A DNA stretch of 64,000 nt from Diadema setosum (GCA_033980235.1 CM067068.1:32521046-32585045), one strand, 5' to 3'; numbered from the stretch's first letter, positions 1 to 11,805 are shown. Notes: generated by a model from the sequence alone, not told the origin. A program made the numbers and translations.

Positions 1-139
1 CCTCACTCTACTGTGTATTTCACAGACAGTGAGTCTATTGGAAAATGATTGCTAAGCCAGAAAGTGTGTCAAAACCTAATTCTGAATGTATATCACAGTA
101 CATGCATTGATGAAAAATGCATGGGGCTACATTTGTGTG

Positions 140-140
<1 letters not shown>

Positions 141-170
<30 letters not shown>

Positions 171-182
171 TGGGGGGGGGTG
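141..182. repeat. (TG)n microsatellite followed by a G-run
   Basis: TG units from 141 to 171, then 11 bases that are nearly all G (172-180, then T, G). Confidence 0.95.
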
Positions 183-198
183 GTTCAATTCAGCTGTA

Positions 199-589
199 TT
201 AAAGGGATCGCATAGTTTTGGTTGAGACCTAATTTCAGGTTTCTAACATTTTTTTGGTGAGATAATGAGAAACCTCTTATGAAATATGAAAGAGCATGTA
301 ATTCCATGAGGAATTTAACATTTATTTGATGAAAATTGGTTTGGAAATGGCTGAGATATCCAAAACAGAGCAATTCTAATAAAGTGTTGGACCCAACTTT
401 TATTTCAATGGCTTTGTTTTACTTTGTTTTTGGATGTTTCAGTCATTCCAAACCCGATTTTCATCAAATAAACTTTGAATTTCTCTTAAAATGGTATGCT
501 CTGTACTATTTCATAAGTGTTTTCTTGGTATCTCGCAAAAAGTTAAAAGCCCAATTCTCATCTCCACCAATACTGTACCATCCCTTTAA
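199..589. mobile_element. ~390-bp palindromic element, family A
   Basis: Starts TTAAAGGGATCGCATAG and ends with the inverse form (GTACCATCCCTTTAA). The two halves are imperfect inverted copies of each other, meeting at an AAAACAGAG/CTTTGTTTT centre. Other copies: 23461-23875, 55391-56834 (interrupted), 57205-57595 and a half copy at 13701-13826. No coding capacity; the small ORFs on both strands come from the fold-back symmetry. Ends and size fit a non-autonomous DNA transposon (MITE), and TTAA at the ends hints at a piggyBac-type target. Confidence 0.85.
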
Positions 590-903
590 GCTCATTAGTC
601 TTTTGAGTATGTTTTCAGGAAGAGTGATGTTGGTGAGCAGGTCTATTGTGTATGATCTGGAATGATTGATTTGTCAGATGTTGCGTCGTCAGTGTACTGA
701 CTTGCTACAGCTGTAGGATGCTTTACAAATGTATGTGACTCACTTGTCCAATTTGTACATTGAAAGATACAGGCAACACTTAATTGTCTTGTGTTTGTCC
801 CTACAGGCTGAGAAAAATGTGAATTAATAGAATAGGCCTATTTGGTATCATTGTAGAACCATCTAAATTTCACAACTTGCATCTTGTTGGCCAACACAGG
901 GTT

Positions 904-1241
904 ATAACTTGAGTGCTACTTTGATATTTAAGAAAAATTTAAATGCTCAAAATTTTGTAAAAAGCGTGCACAGATTGATGCTTTAAAGATAATATAAAGT
1001 TTTGGTATTACCTCAAAAGTTTCCCTAAATTTCCTTGTCTTAGTTTGTGTTTCAGGTTAAAGTACCTTTCATATAACTTGAGTGCTGCTTTGATATTTAA
1101 GAAAAATTTAAATGCTCAAAATTTTGTAAAAAGCGTGCACAGATTGATGCTTTAAAGATAATATAAAGTTTTGGTATTACCTCAAAAGTTTCCCTAAATT
1201 CCCTTGTCTTAGTTTGTGTTTCAGGTTAAAGTACCTTTCAT
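904..1241. repeat. 169-bp tandem duplication, two units
   Basis: ATAACTTGAGTGCT(A/G)CTTTG begins at 904 and again at 1073; the two 169-bp units differ at only a few bases (for example CTA/CTG and TTTCC/TTCCC), and a third unit is entered at 1242. The second unit overlaps the left arm of the inverted-repeat element that follows. Confidence 0.92.
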
Positions 1242-1296
1242 ATAACTAACACTGTGAGACTTACTCGCCCCAAAGTGCTCTCATGTCTTAGTAATC

Positions 1297-1380
1297 ATGC
1301 AATAATGGTTTCGTACCAGAGCTGCCGCCGTACGGCGGCGAAGTAGCACACGTATTGTACGAAACCATTATTGCATGGTA
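1297..1380. mobile_element. ~80-bp hairpin insertion
   Basis: ATGCAATAATGGTTTCGTAC is followed 40 bp later by its exact reverse complement. The loop carries a perfect 16-bp palindrome, GCCGCCGTACGGCGGC (1324-1339). The matching position in the opposite arm of the host element (near 3412) lacks it, so it is an insertion or a hairpin expansion. Confidence 0.75.
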
Positions 1381-1533
1381 ACTGCGACCAGCAGCGTGCA
1401 GCCCCATACGCATACTGAGTAGCTAACTGCGACCAGCAGCCCCATACGCATAGCTAAATGGGGCTTCGCATTGTAGCTTACAGGATCATGACAGATTTAG
1501 TATCGCGGGTAAATATCAACTTAAAATCCAAAA

Positions 1534-1925
1534 AATTCTTCAATTTGAAGACTTACCAATTAAGTTGAAGTCTTGAAAACAGGCTTTGAGCAACGTTTGG
1601 TTCTGCTAATAGTCCCTTTCTATTCGAATTGATGACTGAATGTGACTCGGTCGAGAGGACCTTGGGAGAGCTACACTGAATTGACGGCCAGCGCATGCGC
1701 ACACAAACATCTTATCCGTTCGTGGATTTGAAATTTGTTCGCATGTGATGTGTCCGTATGCGCTGGCTGTAGTAATCAGTGTATGTAGCTCTCCCAAGGT
1801 CCTCTCGACAGAGTCACATTCAGTCATCAATTCGAACAGAAAGGGACTAGTGACAGAACCAAACGTTGCCCGAAGCCTGTTTTCAAGACTTCAACTTAAT
1901 TGGTAAGTCTTCAAAATGAAGAATT
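1534..1925. mobile_element. 392-bp palindromic element nested in the inverted-repeat element
   Basis: Left end AATTCTTCAATTTGAAGACT and right end the inverse (AGTCTTCAAAATGAAGAATT). The inner arms (1551-1675 and 1770-1905) also pair, including CCTTGGGAGAGCTACA with its inverse TGTAGCTCTCCCAAGG. The central spacer is about 95 bp. No coding capacity. Confidence 0.85.
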
Positions 1926-3280
1926 TTTATGCCTCCGCCACGAAGTGGTGCCGGAGGCATTATGTTTTCGGGTTGTCCGTCCGTCCGTCCGTCCGTCCGT
2001 CCGTCCGTCCTTCCGTCCGTCCGTCCGTCCTTCCGTCCGTCCGTCCGTCCTTCCGTCCGTCCGTCCGTCCTTCCGTCCGTCCGTAATGAATTTTGTGGAC
2101 AAGGTAACTATCGAAACCTGTTGAGGTATCCTAATGAAACTTGGCATGTATTAGGGGGTGAAGTTGTGCCTATCAACTTTTGGGTGCACATGCTCAAGGT
2201 CAAAGGTCAAAAGGTCAAGGTCAAATACATAAAATTTCACTATTTCCACCATATTTATTGAATGCCTGAAGATATTTTCTTGAAACTTAGTGTATACACG
2301 TATTACCCAATTAAGATTCTCTGGGGAAAGTTTGGGTCATGGGGTCAAAGGTCAAAAGGTCAGGGTCAAATACATAAAATTTCACTATTTCCACCATATC
2401 TATTGAATGCCTGAAGAGATTTTCTTGAAACGTAGTGTATACATGTATTACCCAATTAAGATTCTCTGGTGAAAGTTTGGGTCATGAGGTCAAAGGTCAA
2501 AAGGTCAAGTAAAAATAATAAAACTTCTTTTTTTTCTCCGTACCTTGAAAAATTGTTCAAGGTATCTTCATGGAACATAGTATATACATGTACTGACTGG
2601 AAGTGATTATCTAGAGAATGTAGGGTTCATGGGGTCAAAGGTCAGGGGTCAAAGGTCAAGTGCAAGACTTCAAAATTTTACTATTACCCTCATATTTATG
2701 CAATGCCAGCAGGGTTATTTTTTTACACTTGGTGTATGCGTGTGTAACCTAATAGAAATTCTCTGGAAAGTTTTTTTTCTTTTTCTTCTTGCCTCAAAGG
2801 TCAAAAGGTCAAAGATCAAATGAAAGTGCTGAACTAACTTTTTCCTCCATATGTCGGAAGTGGCTCAAGTTACCTTGAAACTTAGTACATATTATGCATG
2901 TTCTACCTGAGAGTAATTATCTTATGAATTTTAGGGTCAAGGGCCAGATGAAAATGGTAACAATTTACTATTCAATTCAGAAATTTCACTTTTTCTCCAC
3001 ACCTGTACCTTGAAAATTACTCAATGCCTAAATGTATGAATGGGTCAAAGTCAAGTTAAAGTCCTTAAATCCCTAGATACATGCTCTCTTATTCATCCAA
3101 TTAAACCTACGTCAAGGAAGGTGAACATTCAACACATTTGTGACAAACTTGTCATTCCAATATTTTGCCAATTTTGTGAAAATGTAATCACACAGTGTCC
3201 ACATGTACTATCTAGACCTATTGGGAAAATCATGCATTATGGCGGAGGCATGCCAGTCGCCAAAGCGACATTTCTAGTTG
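1924..3280 (+). mobile_element. 1.36-kb (GTCC)n element, copy 1
   Basis: Begins TTTTTATGCCTCCGCC and ends with GGCGGAGGCATGCCAGTCGC...TTTCTAGTTG, so GCCTCCGCC/GGCGGAGGC forms a short terminal inverted repeat. A (CCGT/CCTT)n tract at 1977-2084 makes Pro-Ser-Val-Arg repeats in translation, which are not a protein. The body is a series of degenerate units with AGGTCA-type motifs, for example perfect direct repeats at 2197-2209, 2342-2354, 2487-2499, 2632-2644 and 2646-2658. A second copy is at 55731-56778. Class unknown; non-coding. Confidence 0.85.
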
Positions 3281-4020
3281 GATTTTAAGTTGATATTTAC
3301 CCGCGATACTAAATCTGTCATGATCCTGAATGCTACAATGCGAAGCCCCATTACGCTATGCGTATGGGGCTGCTGGTCGCTATCCGTATGGGGCTGCTGG
3401 TCACAGTTAATTGCATGATTACTAAGAGATGAGAGCACTTTGGGGCGAGTAAGTCTCACAGTGTTAGCTATTTGAAAGGTACTTTAACCTGAAACACGGA
3501 AATTCAGGGAAACTTTTGAGGTACCAAAACTTTTTATTATCTTTAATATACAACATGTACGATGGAGGTACAAACATCACAACACACACAGGAAGAATTT
3601 GTATGAAACTTGTGTATTACCCAGCTGAATTTGTACCCACAAATCTCTTTGGGGATTGCCACTGGCTATGACTATAAAAGTGATGATGTCACAGTCTTGT
3701 GTTGTAGCTTTTAGCTTGGATTGAAACCAGGTGCAAACATTGTACAATGTAGTTAGCAACATGCAAGGTGAAGTTGTTCAGAACCAGTTCCCATGGCGAT
3801 GATTGGTTATGACATCAAACTTTGGTGCTCTATAATGATTTAGTTACGACAGCATCATCTGACTCTCAATCTCTGCGCTTAGGATGTCACAGTACAGTAG
3901 AAGAAATATTAAAACATCAATTTGACCTTCAGAGCATGAGATGATTATAAACAGGGATTTCTCAATTGCTCTCATACAATTAATGTTTTCCTCCCAAACT
4001 ATACTGCTCAATTGAGAAGG

Positions 4021-4281
4021 GCCCTGCTCCCCCCCCCCCCCCCCACCCCCATTCCTTTGTTGGCAGGTCAAATAGAAAATGAAAAAAACAAAACACGCAC
4101 ACACTTACAAAAAACAAAATAAATTGCAAACCCATTATTCTCCAAGGGTGACGTCCTTAGATTATTCCCATGAAAAAAAAAAAGGGGGGGGGGGGAGTAA
4201 CGTCCCATGAAAAAAAAAAGGGGGGGTAATGTACCAGTGACCCTAACCCCCCCCCCCCCGAAAAAGTGGGGGGGGGGGCTC
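4021..4281. repeat. Low-complexity C-run/G-run cluster
   Basis: C-runs at about 4028-4050 and 4247-4259, with A-run/G-run pairs at about 4173-4197, 4210-4227 and 4260-4279. No gene; minus-strand ORFs here are homopolymer artefacts. Confidence 0.85.
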
Positions 4282-6300
4282 TTGAGTACCATCTTTCATC
4301 TTTGATGTTTGTGGTGAAGTTTGCCCAGACATTGTACATTGTTCTACAAAGAGAAACCATAAGAAGCAAGGTCTGTTATGAAAGGGATGTGTGTGTTTTC
4401 CTTTATTGAGTCAAAAGACAATGTACAACTCTGGTGCACATCATTGGGGACATCTCCAGTACACAAGAGGGAATATCATTAGAAACTCTGCGTTGTAAAT
4501 GATCTACAAAAGACTTTACCATCAAGCCTTGAGAATTTAACTGAACTATTGTTACTCAGATCTTTCAAGCACACTCCGTAACTCCTGCGATGGATGCGTG
4601 ACTACTATCAATTCTATCCTAGATTAAATGAAGATATCAGCTAGGAGGGTGGATGCATACATGTAGTTTGCATGTGCACCACCCATAGTAGAATATGCTG
4701 TAACTTCCTTACACAAATTAGCACCAACTTCGCAAGACACCCGTCAAATCAAATTGAAAGGGAGCAGGTCTTCTTAATCAGACATTGACATTTTCCAGTT
4801 AACTTCCGCCCTCAGATTTAATTTGATTGTCATACATTGTACACTGAGGAGAGGGCATGTGCCCGTGAATCTTCAAGGAAGGTGAGGTGAAAGGGGCGAG
4901 GTAGTCCATCATCCGTTTCTTAATACTGGAAGATGTTGACACGAATTGCTGTTACAACATCACCAGGGCTGTTCACACTGGCAGGTGGTAGAGCACAACA
5001 ATAGAAAAATCATGACATTTTGAATGAAAGTTGCCAGGCAACTGTGCCTAACACTCCCAGAAACTCCACCACCACCACAATTTTGATTTAAAAAAAAAAA
5101 AAAAATGCCGAAAATTTAATGAAAAAGATATATAAATATGCAGACGGGAGTGCTTTTTCTCTGGATTCACATAAACCATATTTTGCTGTGACACTTTGCT
5201 ATAACATTTGGAATGCCAACTGCAGACAAATTTTGGATATTTGTTGCATGATGTCAGTCAATAGGCCTATTTGGATTCCTCCTTTCAGCCATATGCAAGA
5301 TGTGCTGCAAGCTGCTCAGGCTATTGTTACTATGTCATATCTGTTGCATTCAGTCGACTCCTGTGCAAAGTGCACACACTCATTTTACAGTGCCACATAC
5401 ACTTTAATTTTCTGCATTATTATTATTATTATCATTTGTTGGAGTATGACTGAATGGTAAGCTCAAGCTATGGGAGGCAGCAGTATTCAGTGTGGGTGCA
5501 ATGACCCTGCAAGAATCACATGCCAGGACAGGAAATAGAAATTTGAATGCTGTAAATGGGCACTTCAGGAGACTTTCACTTTCTCATAGTCCGGGAAAGG
5601 GAGCAAAAATGAATTCAACGCCCAAGAAAAATATTTGATCCCTGCTCTTGAGAACCCTTTGTATTATCCTAAAGGTATCATCAGTGCGAAAATATGCGAC
5701 AATGAAACTTGTCTCACATAATGCACGTCACACTTATCTGTCACATGTGAGTCACGCACATACACTGTCGTCGGGTGCACCAGAGAAGCTTGTTCAAAGT
5801 CGCTCCAAATCTAGAACTTGGCATTCATGGGACCTCATCATTCCTAATCCTCTGACTTCCTGACCTAATGCTGCCTTGCTGGTATTTCTATGAGCCTCTG
5901 GTATGCAGGGCTGGTTGCATGTGAAATAAAAAGGAAACTGATGGTTGCTACATAACTTTTTCTTTTTACTGCTTGCCTGGTCGGGCAAGCAGATTTTCAA
6001 ATCGTTGCAGGGACAGTTGCCCAAAAAGAAAGTCAAAAAAATAAGAAGATGATTAAAAAAGTCACTTCTAGTCAAGGGCTTAATGAAACACAATCTGTTT
6101 GAATTAACAGCACACATTGATTCACGCACTTCGCGAGTGTCATGATGTCATGGCGATAATGAACTATTTAGTACATGTATGTGTGTGTGTCCACACAGTG
6201 TCTACACGCATGAATTATCAGTTGTGATATCACATTGCAAATATGGATCTCCGAGTGTGTGTGAGTGCAGCTACTGTGACTGCAGAGCCAGAAGAAAAAC

Positions 6301-6334
6301 CTTTGTTTTTGTTTGTTTGTTTGTTTGTTTTTTT
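6301..6334. repeat. (GTTT)n microsatellite
   Basis: Seven or so GTTT units ending in a T-run. Confidence 0.9.
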
Positions 6335-6871
6335 AAGCCTTACTGTTGAAGTAAAGACAATAGGATGCTGTACCATAAAACACCTGGTGCTCTCCTGTGA
6401 GGGGAATACTGTGTTGTCATGACAAATGATCTCTCAACAGTATGCACGTAAAATATGCGTAGATATGTACACCATGATATGTATGTACAAGTGTACATGC
6501 ATGTGTTTGTGCAGGGAAGGCTGTATGTGTGCGAGGGATGAAATTCCAATAAAGAATATGAAAACCAAAATACATCGATGTATGGTTGTATGTTTGCGTG
6601 TGTCGTAATATTAAACTTTAGCGTGTTGAAATGCATCTTTATTCACATGCCTTCGCATGCGTGCATGCATTTGCAGTATATATTCGTTCTCAAGTAAATA
6701 TGTGCATAGTGTAATAGAGAGATAGAGCAGAGATGAAAATGTACTATTCATGATATATTATTATTTTGTTTTTACAAGTAGTAGCTCTGCGATTCATGAG
6801 TATCGTGATAAATTCAGACATTATTGTTGTTTTAACAACTAAGCCATCGATCTCTGCACAATTTGTCATCA

Positions 6872-7110
6872 TACTGTATATGCCGAATATTTCAGGAGGT
6901 TTTTATTTTCGTGAATTTCGCGAGTCAGGTGCTATTCGGAAATTAAAGACACGCGAAAATATTAACTCTGATCCCGATGTGGATGTGACGTACGCGTGTA
7001 CATTTCTCCATTCAGTACAGGACTCCACAATCGGGAATTTAACCACTCGCGAAATCGTTGGCAATTCCTGATCTGTGAAAATTTAGACTTGCGAAATATA
7101 TGGCGTATAT
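6872..7110. mobile_element. ~240-bp foldback element, TACTGTATATGCC ends, copy 1
   Basis: Begins TACTGTATATGCCGAATATT, ends ATATATGGCGTATAT, with internal TTCGCGAG/CTCGCGAA inverse pairs. It is clearly similar over its length to 32931-33190 (shared blocks around GCTATYC, TGTACATTTCTCC and CCACTCGC). Short, non-coding, MITE-like. Confidence 0.75.
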
Positions 7111-8070
7111 GAAAATGAAAGTGCCGTCTTTTGAAATAACTTTGGAATGCCTTGTGTATGCATCAGTTGTTGCTATGTTAGGTAAATTAGGCCTATGTCA
7201 ACATTATCATGGATAACCTGTTGTGGAAATGCGCATTAGAATAAAGTGCATAATGAATTGGGGGGGGGGGAAACCACAGTGACAGCTCTGATCACCAGAG
7301 GAGTTTGCTCTCCCATAGAGACTTTTCGATTTCATGTCCTGGACATGGAAGGCGAGGTCATGACATCGTTTTGAGGAACTGTGCATGCTCCAGGTTCTCC
7401 AGCACGTCGAGAACCTGTCTTCTAAGGATTTCGCGTCCTCCTAGATTCAGGATGGAAATGACGTCACCGCCCTACGCACCAATTGCCGGCCCGCAGGAGG
7501 GAATGCAGCCATGACGTCGTAACAGTACGTTGTGAATGACGAGCACTGAAAATCAAAATGGATGATAACACCGCGGACGTAACGAGTAGACTGCAGCAAT
7601 TTGGAACCGCTCTAGTATGAGGACGACATCCTCATCCACACAATCGAAAAGTCCCTAATGTGAGAAAAATGCACGCTTGTAAATATTACACGGAGGGGCA
7701 CAGGTTAGGGTGACTGAGGAGAAGGCATCCGTAATCACCTGATCACCTCTGCAGTGGATCTAGGGCTGCCCGTGTTTCTATCACTATAATGACCACTGTT
7801 ATTAAGGATTGACCCCCAGCCCCTCGTTTGGTGGACAGAGATGATTTTGTGACTCACTGCTATAATCCACCCCCTCTCTTCACCGGCTTAAAGTTCATAC
7901 GGATATTGAGAGGATATTGCCTGATGTAATGTGGGCTGGCCAAGTTTTAGCAGCGAGCCATACTTACCCAGCTCATCAAGGGGAAGTCGTGAGGGAAAGA
8001 GAATTGAATTCCCCAGGTTTTAATCTGAGTTTTACCTCCTTGAGAACTACCCAGTTGATTGCTTGTGTAA

Positions 8071-8101
8071 GGGGGGGGGGGGGAGGAGGGGGTGGGGGGG
8101 T
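8071..8101. repeat. G-rich run
   Basis: Nearly pure G for 30 bp with A and T interruptions; G-quadruplex potential, no other feature. Confidence 0.85.
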
Positions 8102-8689
8102 GAGTAATATCTAGTTGCATTGAAAATAAAAACCTTTTAATTGGCCCAGTCACACCGGAAATTAACACTTTTTGAAAATCTCCATGTGGAACGCAATGCG
8201 AAAACTTCTTAAATATTCTTGTCTGTAGACGCACACACGAACAATGGTTATCTCATGATGCACATCGCAATGCGAAAATCAGTCCTGTTTGATTCTTTTT
8301 TTTTTACGAACAGTTCCATACACCTGTTTTTACGAAGTACATTTTAATTACTTTAAATACTGAGTATCCACATTGCAGGGATTCATTGTTGCTATGTTAG
8401 CAAGCCTTAGGAATGCTTCATGGTGGTTAACAAGTGCACATAACACTGTATGGTGAAGGATGACTAAATTATCTTTTATTTGCATCAACACGTCCTTTCC
8501 TCGTATGAAAAGGCTTGTTACTTGTAGACTAGAACATCAGAGTGGTATCATATGCCAGTAAATGATCAATAAATTTGAAGTTAGATTTCCATCTTATCTT
8601 CAGATCTGTACCCTTCTATGCCTTTCAGCTGGGAACTCACTGTATGTTCAAAATACATAACCTTTTTAAAATTTATCATATCTCTTAAT

Positions 8690-8896
8690 GTACAAGCTGA
8701 AATTTTCGCGTACAGATATTTTCGCGAATTGCTACTTGTAGGACATTTTCGCGTGTTTTTAATTTCGTGGTTGCGAGGGTCTAACTGAACTTACTTATTC
8801 GCGCATTGTTATTTTCGTGTGTTGTTATTTTTGCAGTTCAAAGGCGATTCGCGAAATTCACAAAAATAAGACCACCGCGAAAATTTCAGCTCGTAC
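8690..8896. mobile_element. ~207-bp foldback element with TTTTCGCG motifs
   Basis: Left end GTACAAGCTGAAATTTTCGCG, right end CGCGAAAATTTCAGCTCGTAC; the inverse match covers about 20 bp with one or two differences. The inside repeats TTTTCGCG/ATTTTCGTG several times. No coding capacity. Confidence 0.8.
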
Positions 8897-9041
8897 AGTA
8901 TATTCAGATTGGCCTGTGAGAATTTCTGCAGTTCCTTTACTTTCAAATTCTCTTTCGTTTGACATTTGCAAGCAGACTGGTGATGAGTCCAACCCAGTAG
9001 ATGCAAGAATAGACTAGACTTGGAATTTGTCAAGACTGACA

Positions 9042-11387
9042 AATTAGGTGATCCGATCTGTTCGTAAATCAACGATTTGAGTCTCCTGATCCCAATAGGC
9101 ATGACCATACCGGTTTCATCTGTGTTTAGTGGACATTGGCCGTGTGATGTTTGGATTCTCATTTAGAAAAGGGAGTCAGACCTGCCATCTATGGTACACA
9201 ATTCCGTATACACTAACGAAGATACAGAATGAAGTATATTTGACCTTTGACCCAACTTTGCACAGACAAGATGGCATCTGAGCAAAAAGTGGTTATTTTG
9301 TGAAATGATCCTTGTAACATGGTCTTTACGTGTGCAAAATATGGGAAAGATAGGACATGTATTCACCAAGATACAGGATGATACATTTATGACCTTTGAC
9401 CCTAATTTACATACCCAAGATGACGTCTGATCAAGTAGTTGTAATTGTATGAAATAATGTACGTGACATGAACTAAACATGTGCAAAATATGGGGGTGAT
9501 AAGGCCTGTTTTTCTTGAGTTATTGTAAAGAAAGTTGCTGAAAGAAAGAAATATCTCAATACATCGAAGATCAGCTTTAATTTCAACCAAGTTTTTGGAC
9601 GTGATCCCGACATCGTATGAACAATGAAGGACATATTTTCGATAGCCCAAAGTCTCAGCTACAACATATTAAAATCTGGGAGAAATTCACCGAAGCATAA
9701 GTGAGCTAGTGCTCGATAAAGACAATCATGTCAATTTTCACATCTACAAAAATCCCCTCCCATAGAGATAACACGTCATAACGAAGATAAAGAAAGAAGT
9801 ACATATGACCTTTGACCCCACTTTGCACAGCCAAGATGGCATCTGAGCAAAAAGTGGTTATTTTGTGAAATGATCCTTGTAACATGGTCGTTACGTGTGC
9901 AAAATATGAAAAAGATTGGACATGTATTCACCAAGATACAAGATGATACAGTTATGACCTTTGACCCTAATTTACATACCCAAGATGACGTCTGATCAAG
10001 TAGTTGTTATTTTATGAAATAATGTACGTGACATGAACTAAACATGTGCAAAATATTGGGCTGATAGAGCTTCTTTTTCTTGAGTTATTGTAAAGAAAGT
10101 TGCAAAAAGAAAGGAATATCTCAATACATCGAAGATAAGCTTTAATTTCAACCAAGTTTTTGGACATGATCCAGACACCGTATGAAAAAACGAAGGGCAC
10201 ATTCACGATAGCCCAAAGTCTCAGCTACAACATATTAAAATCTGGGAGAAATTCACCGAAGCATAAGTGAGCTAGTGCTCGAAAAAGACAGTCATGTCAA
10301 TTTTCATTTCCAGAAAAACTGCACTCCCATAGAGATAACACGTAAACTGGTCAAATTTGACAAGATTACTTTCAATCCATTTTTACGAGGTGATACCGTC
10401 ATCCAATCAAAATGTTGTTATTACACTTATGAAAGAGTATTTAATAAGCTACAACATACTGAAATCTGGGTGAAAATTGGCAAAGGATAAGTGAGATACG
10501 CTCGAGTGAACTTGAAATTTGATGACGTCATTTTGAAAATTTACTTTTTTAATTTTATTAAGAAATTTGATATCTTTTAATCATTTTTCCAGCATCGCCA
10601 CCCCATGAATTGACATGTACATCTCATCAGCTTTCAGAATATGTCAAGAAAATGGGGAGTCACCGTCCATCCTGACGAGTAAAATCGGATTCAAAATTGG
10701 CGATTTTTTGGCATTGTTGGACTGTATATCGCCATTGACGCGCGCGCGGAATTTCAACTTTGACGGGTCCGTATGACGTCATATTGAGTCGGATTGACTT
10801 GAAACTTGGTAGAAATATTCCTTGACATTTCAGGCATCCAATAAGTTTGAAAAAATGGGAAATTTCCATTGCATATGAGCTGTGCGTGCGTATATGTGCG
10901 CGCGCGTACGCGTCCGTCCAATTTTTTCAATTTTTCAAAAAATGCTCCAAATGGTCTGAAACGTGTCCAAAAAAAATTTGAGCTCGATTTGAGCATACAA
11001 ATATTTCAACGCGCGCGTACGCGCACGTTTTAAGAGAAAATATGAATTTTGAGAATATGAGTAGAATGCGCTTGACTTGAAATATATTTGACGTAAATTT
11101 CATTGAAAAATTCCATTCCATTAATGAGATATGATTGAGAATGTGTTTTCATATAATGACGTCATAGTGACGTCACGGTCGACTGATCACTTTGATTTTA
11201 GTTCGATTGCCGTCTTCGGGAGACGATACATATATGGTATAAATTTGAAATTGATAGGAAGAGCACTTTCTGAGCTAATCGATACACAACTTTTGGGGAG
11301 AAAAAAGAAAAAGAAGAAGAAGAAGAAGAAGAAAGAATCCGTACAAAAACAGAAGGTGATCCGAGAGGATACTCGGATCACCTAATT
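9042..11387. mobile_element. 2.35-kb element with AATTAGGTGATCCG terminal inverted repeats
   Basis: AATTAGGTGATCCG at 9042-9055 has its exact reverse complement at 11374-11387. Inside are a 565-bp tandem duplication (about 9205-10345), four TGACGTCA sites (10523, 10774, 11157, 11168), CG-alternating stretches at 10740 and 10880-11030, and a GAA tract at 11306-11334. The right end is itself a hairpin (AGGTGATCCGAG/CTCGGATCACCT, 11354-11383). No ORF resembles a transposase, so it would be non-autonomous. Confidence 0.65.
9205..10345. repeat. 565-bp tandem duplication inside the 2.35-kb element
   Basis: GATGGCATCTGAGCAAAAAG occurs at 9270 and 9835, and the match runs from about 9210 to 9780 against 9775 to 10345 with scattered differences (roughly 5-8% by eye). 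Each unit carries two TGACCTTTGACCC motifs: 9241 and 9390, 9806 and 9955. Confidence 0.88.
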
Positions 11388-11805
11388 AATTGTGGAAGAC
11401 TGTGGTACTGATTCTTCTGGACTATATACAAATATTTGGCAGCGTTTTACAGGCGTGAACTGAACATTCATTGTTTCGAACATTACATGCTGAACATCTG
11501 GATATGAGACTATTTTCATGGGGTGGCTCCAAACAATCTAGAAAATGTGGTGCAGCCAGATGTTAGCAGAAGAACCGAACAATTGAAAGTCAGCTGAAAA
11601 ATCAATACAAGCATGCCGTGACCTCATTCACATAAAGCTATATTCACACGGGTTGCCCTGCCATTGATCATAGCTATCATCAATGATAGGCCAATTAGCA
11701 TGTAACTACGAGTATATTCATACAGTGCTTAAATTACCAATGAAAGCACTCATACAGTTGTAGTTTAAAAGCTACAGTAACAATGAGCTTGTACACTTGG
11801 TGCTT

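Larger units (their letters stand above)
1151..3545. mobile_element. Inverted-repeat element split by nested insertions
   Basis: The left arm (1151-1533) matches the reverse complement of 3281-3545. Shared blocks include CTCAAAAGTTTCCCT, CAGGTTAAAGTACCTTTCA, AACACTGTGAGACTTACTCG and GATACTAAATCTGTCATGA in inverse order. Without its insertions the element would be roughly 650 bp and palindromic. Three sequences appear to have gone into it: a short hairpin (about 1299-1378), a 392-bp palindromic element (1534-1925) and a 1.36-kb element (1924-3280). Confidence 0.8.

Noticed and set aside
904..1241. Tandem repeats considered as a CRISPR or satellite array
   Set aside because: Only two long units without spacers, in a eukaryotic intron context.
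1900..2261. ORFs with Arg-Pro-Ser-Val repeats on both strands (also 55579-56097)
   Set aside because: They are translations of the (CCGT)n tract in the (GTCC)n element; all frames stay open because the 4-bp repeat has no stop codon. Not proteins.
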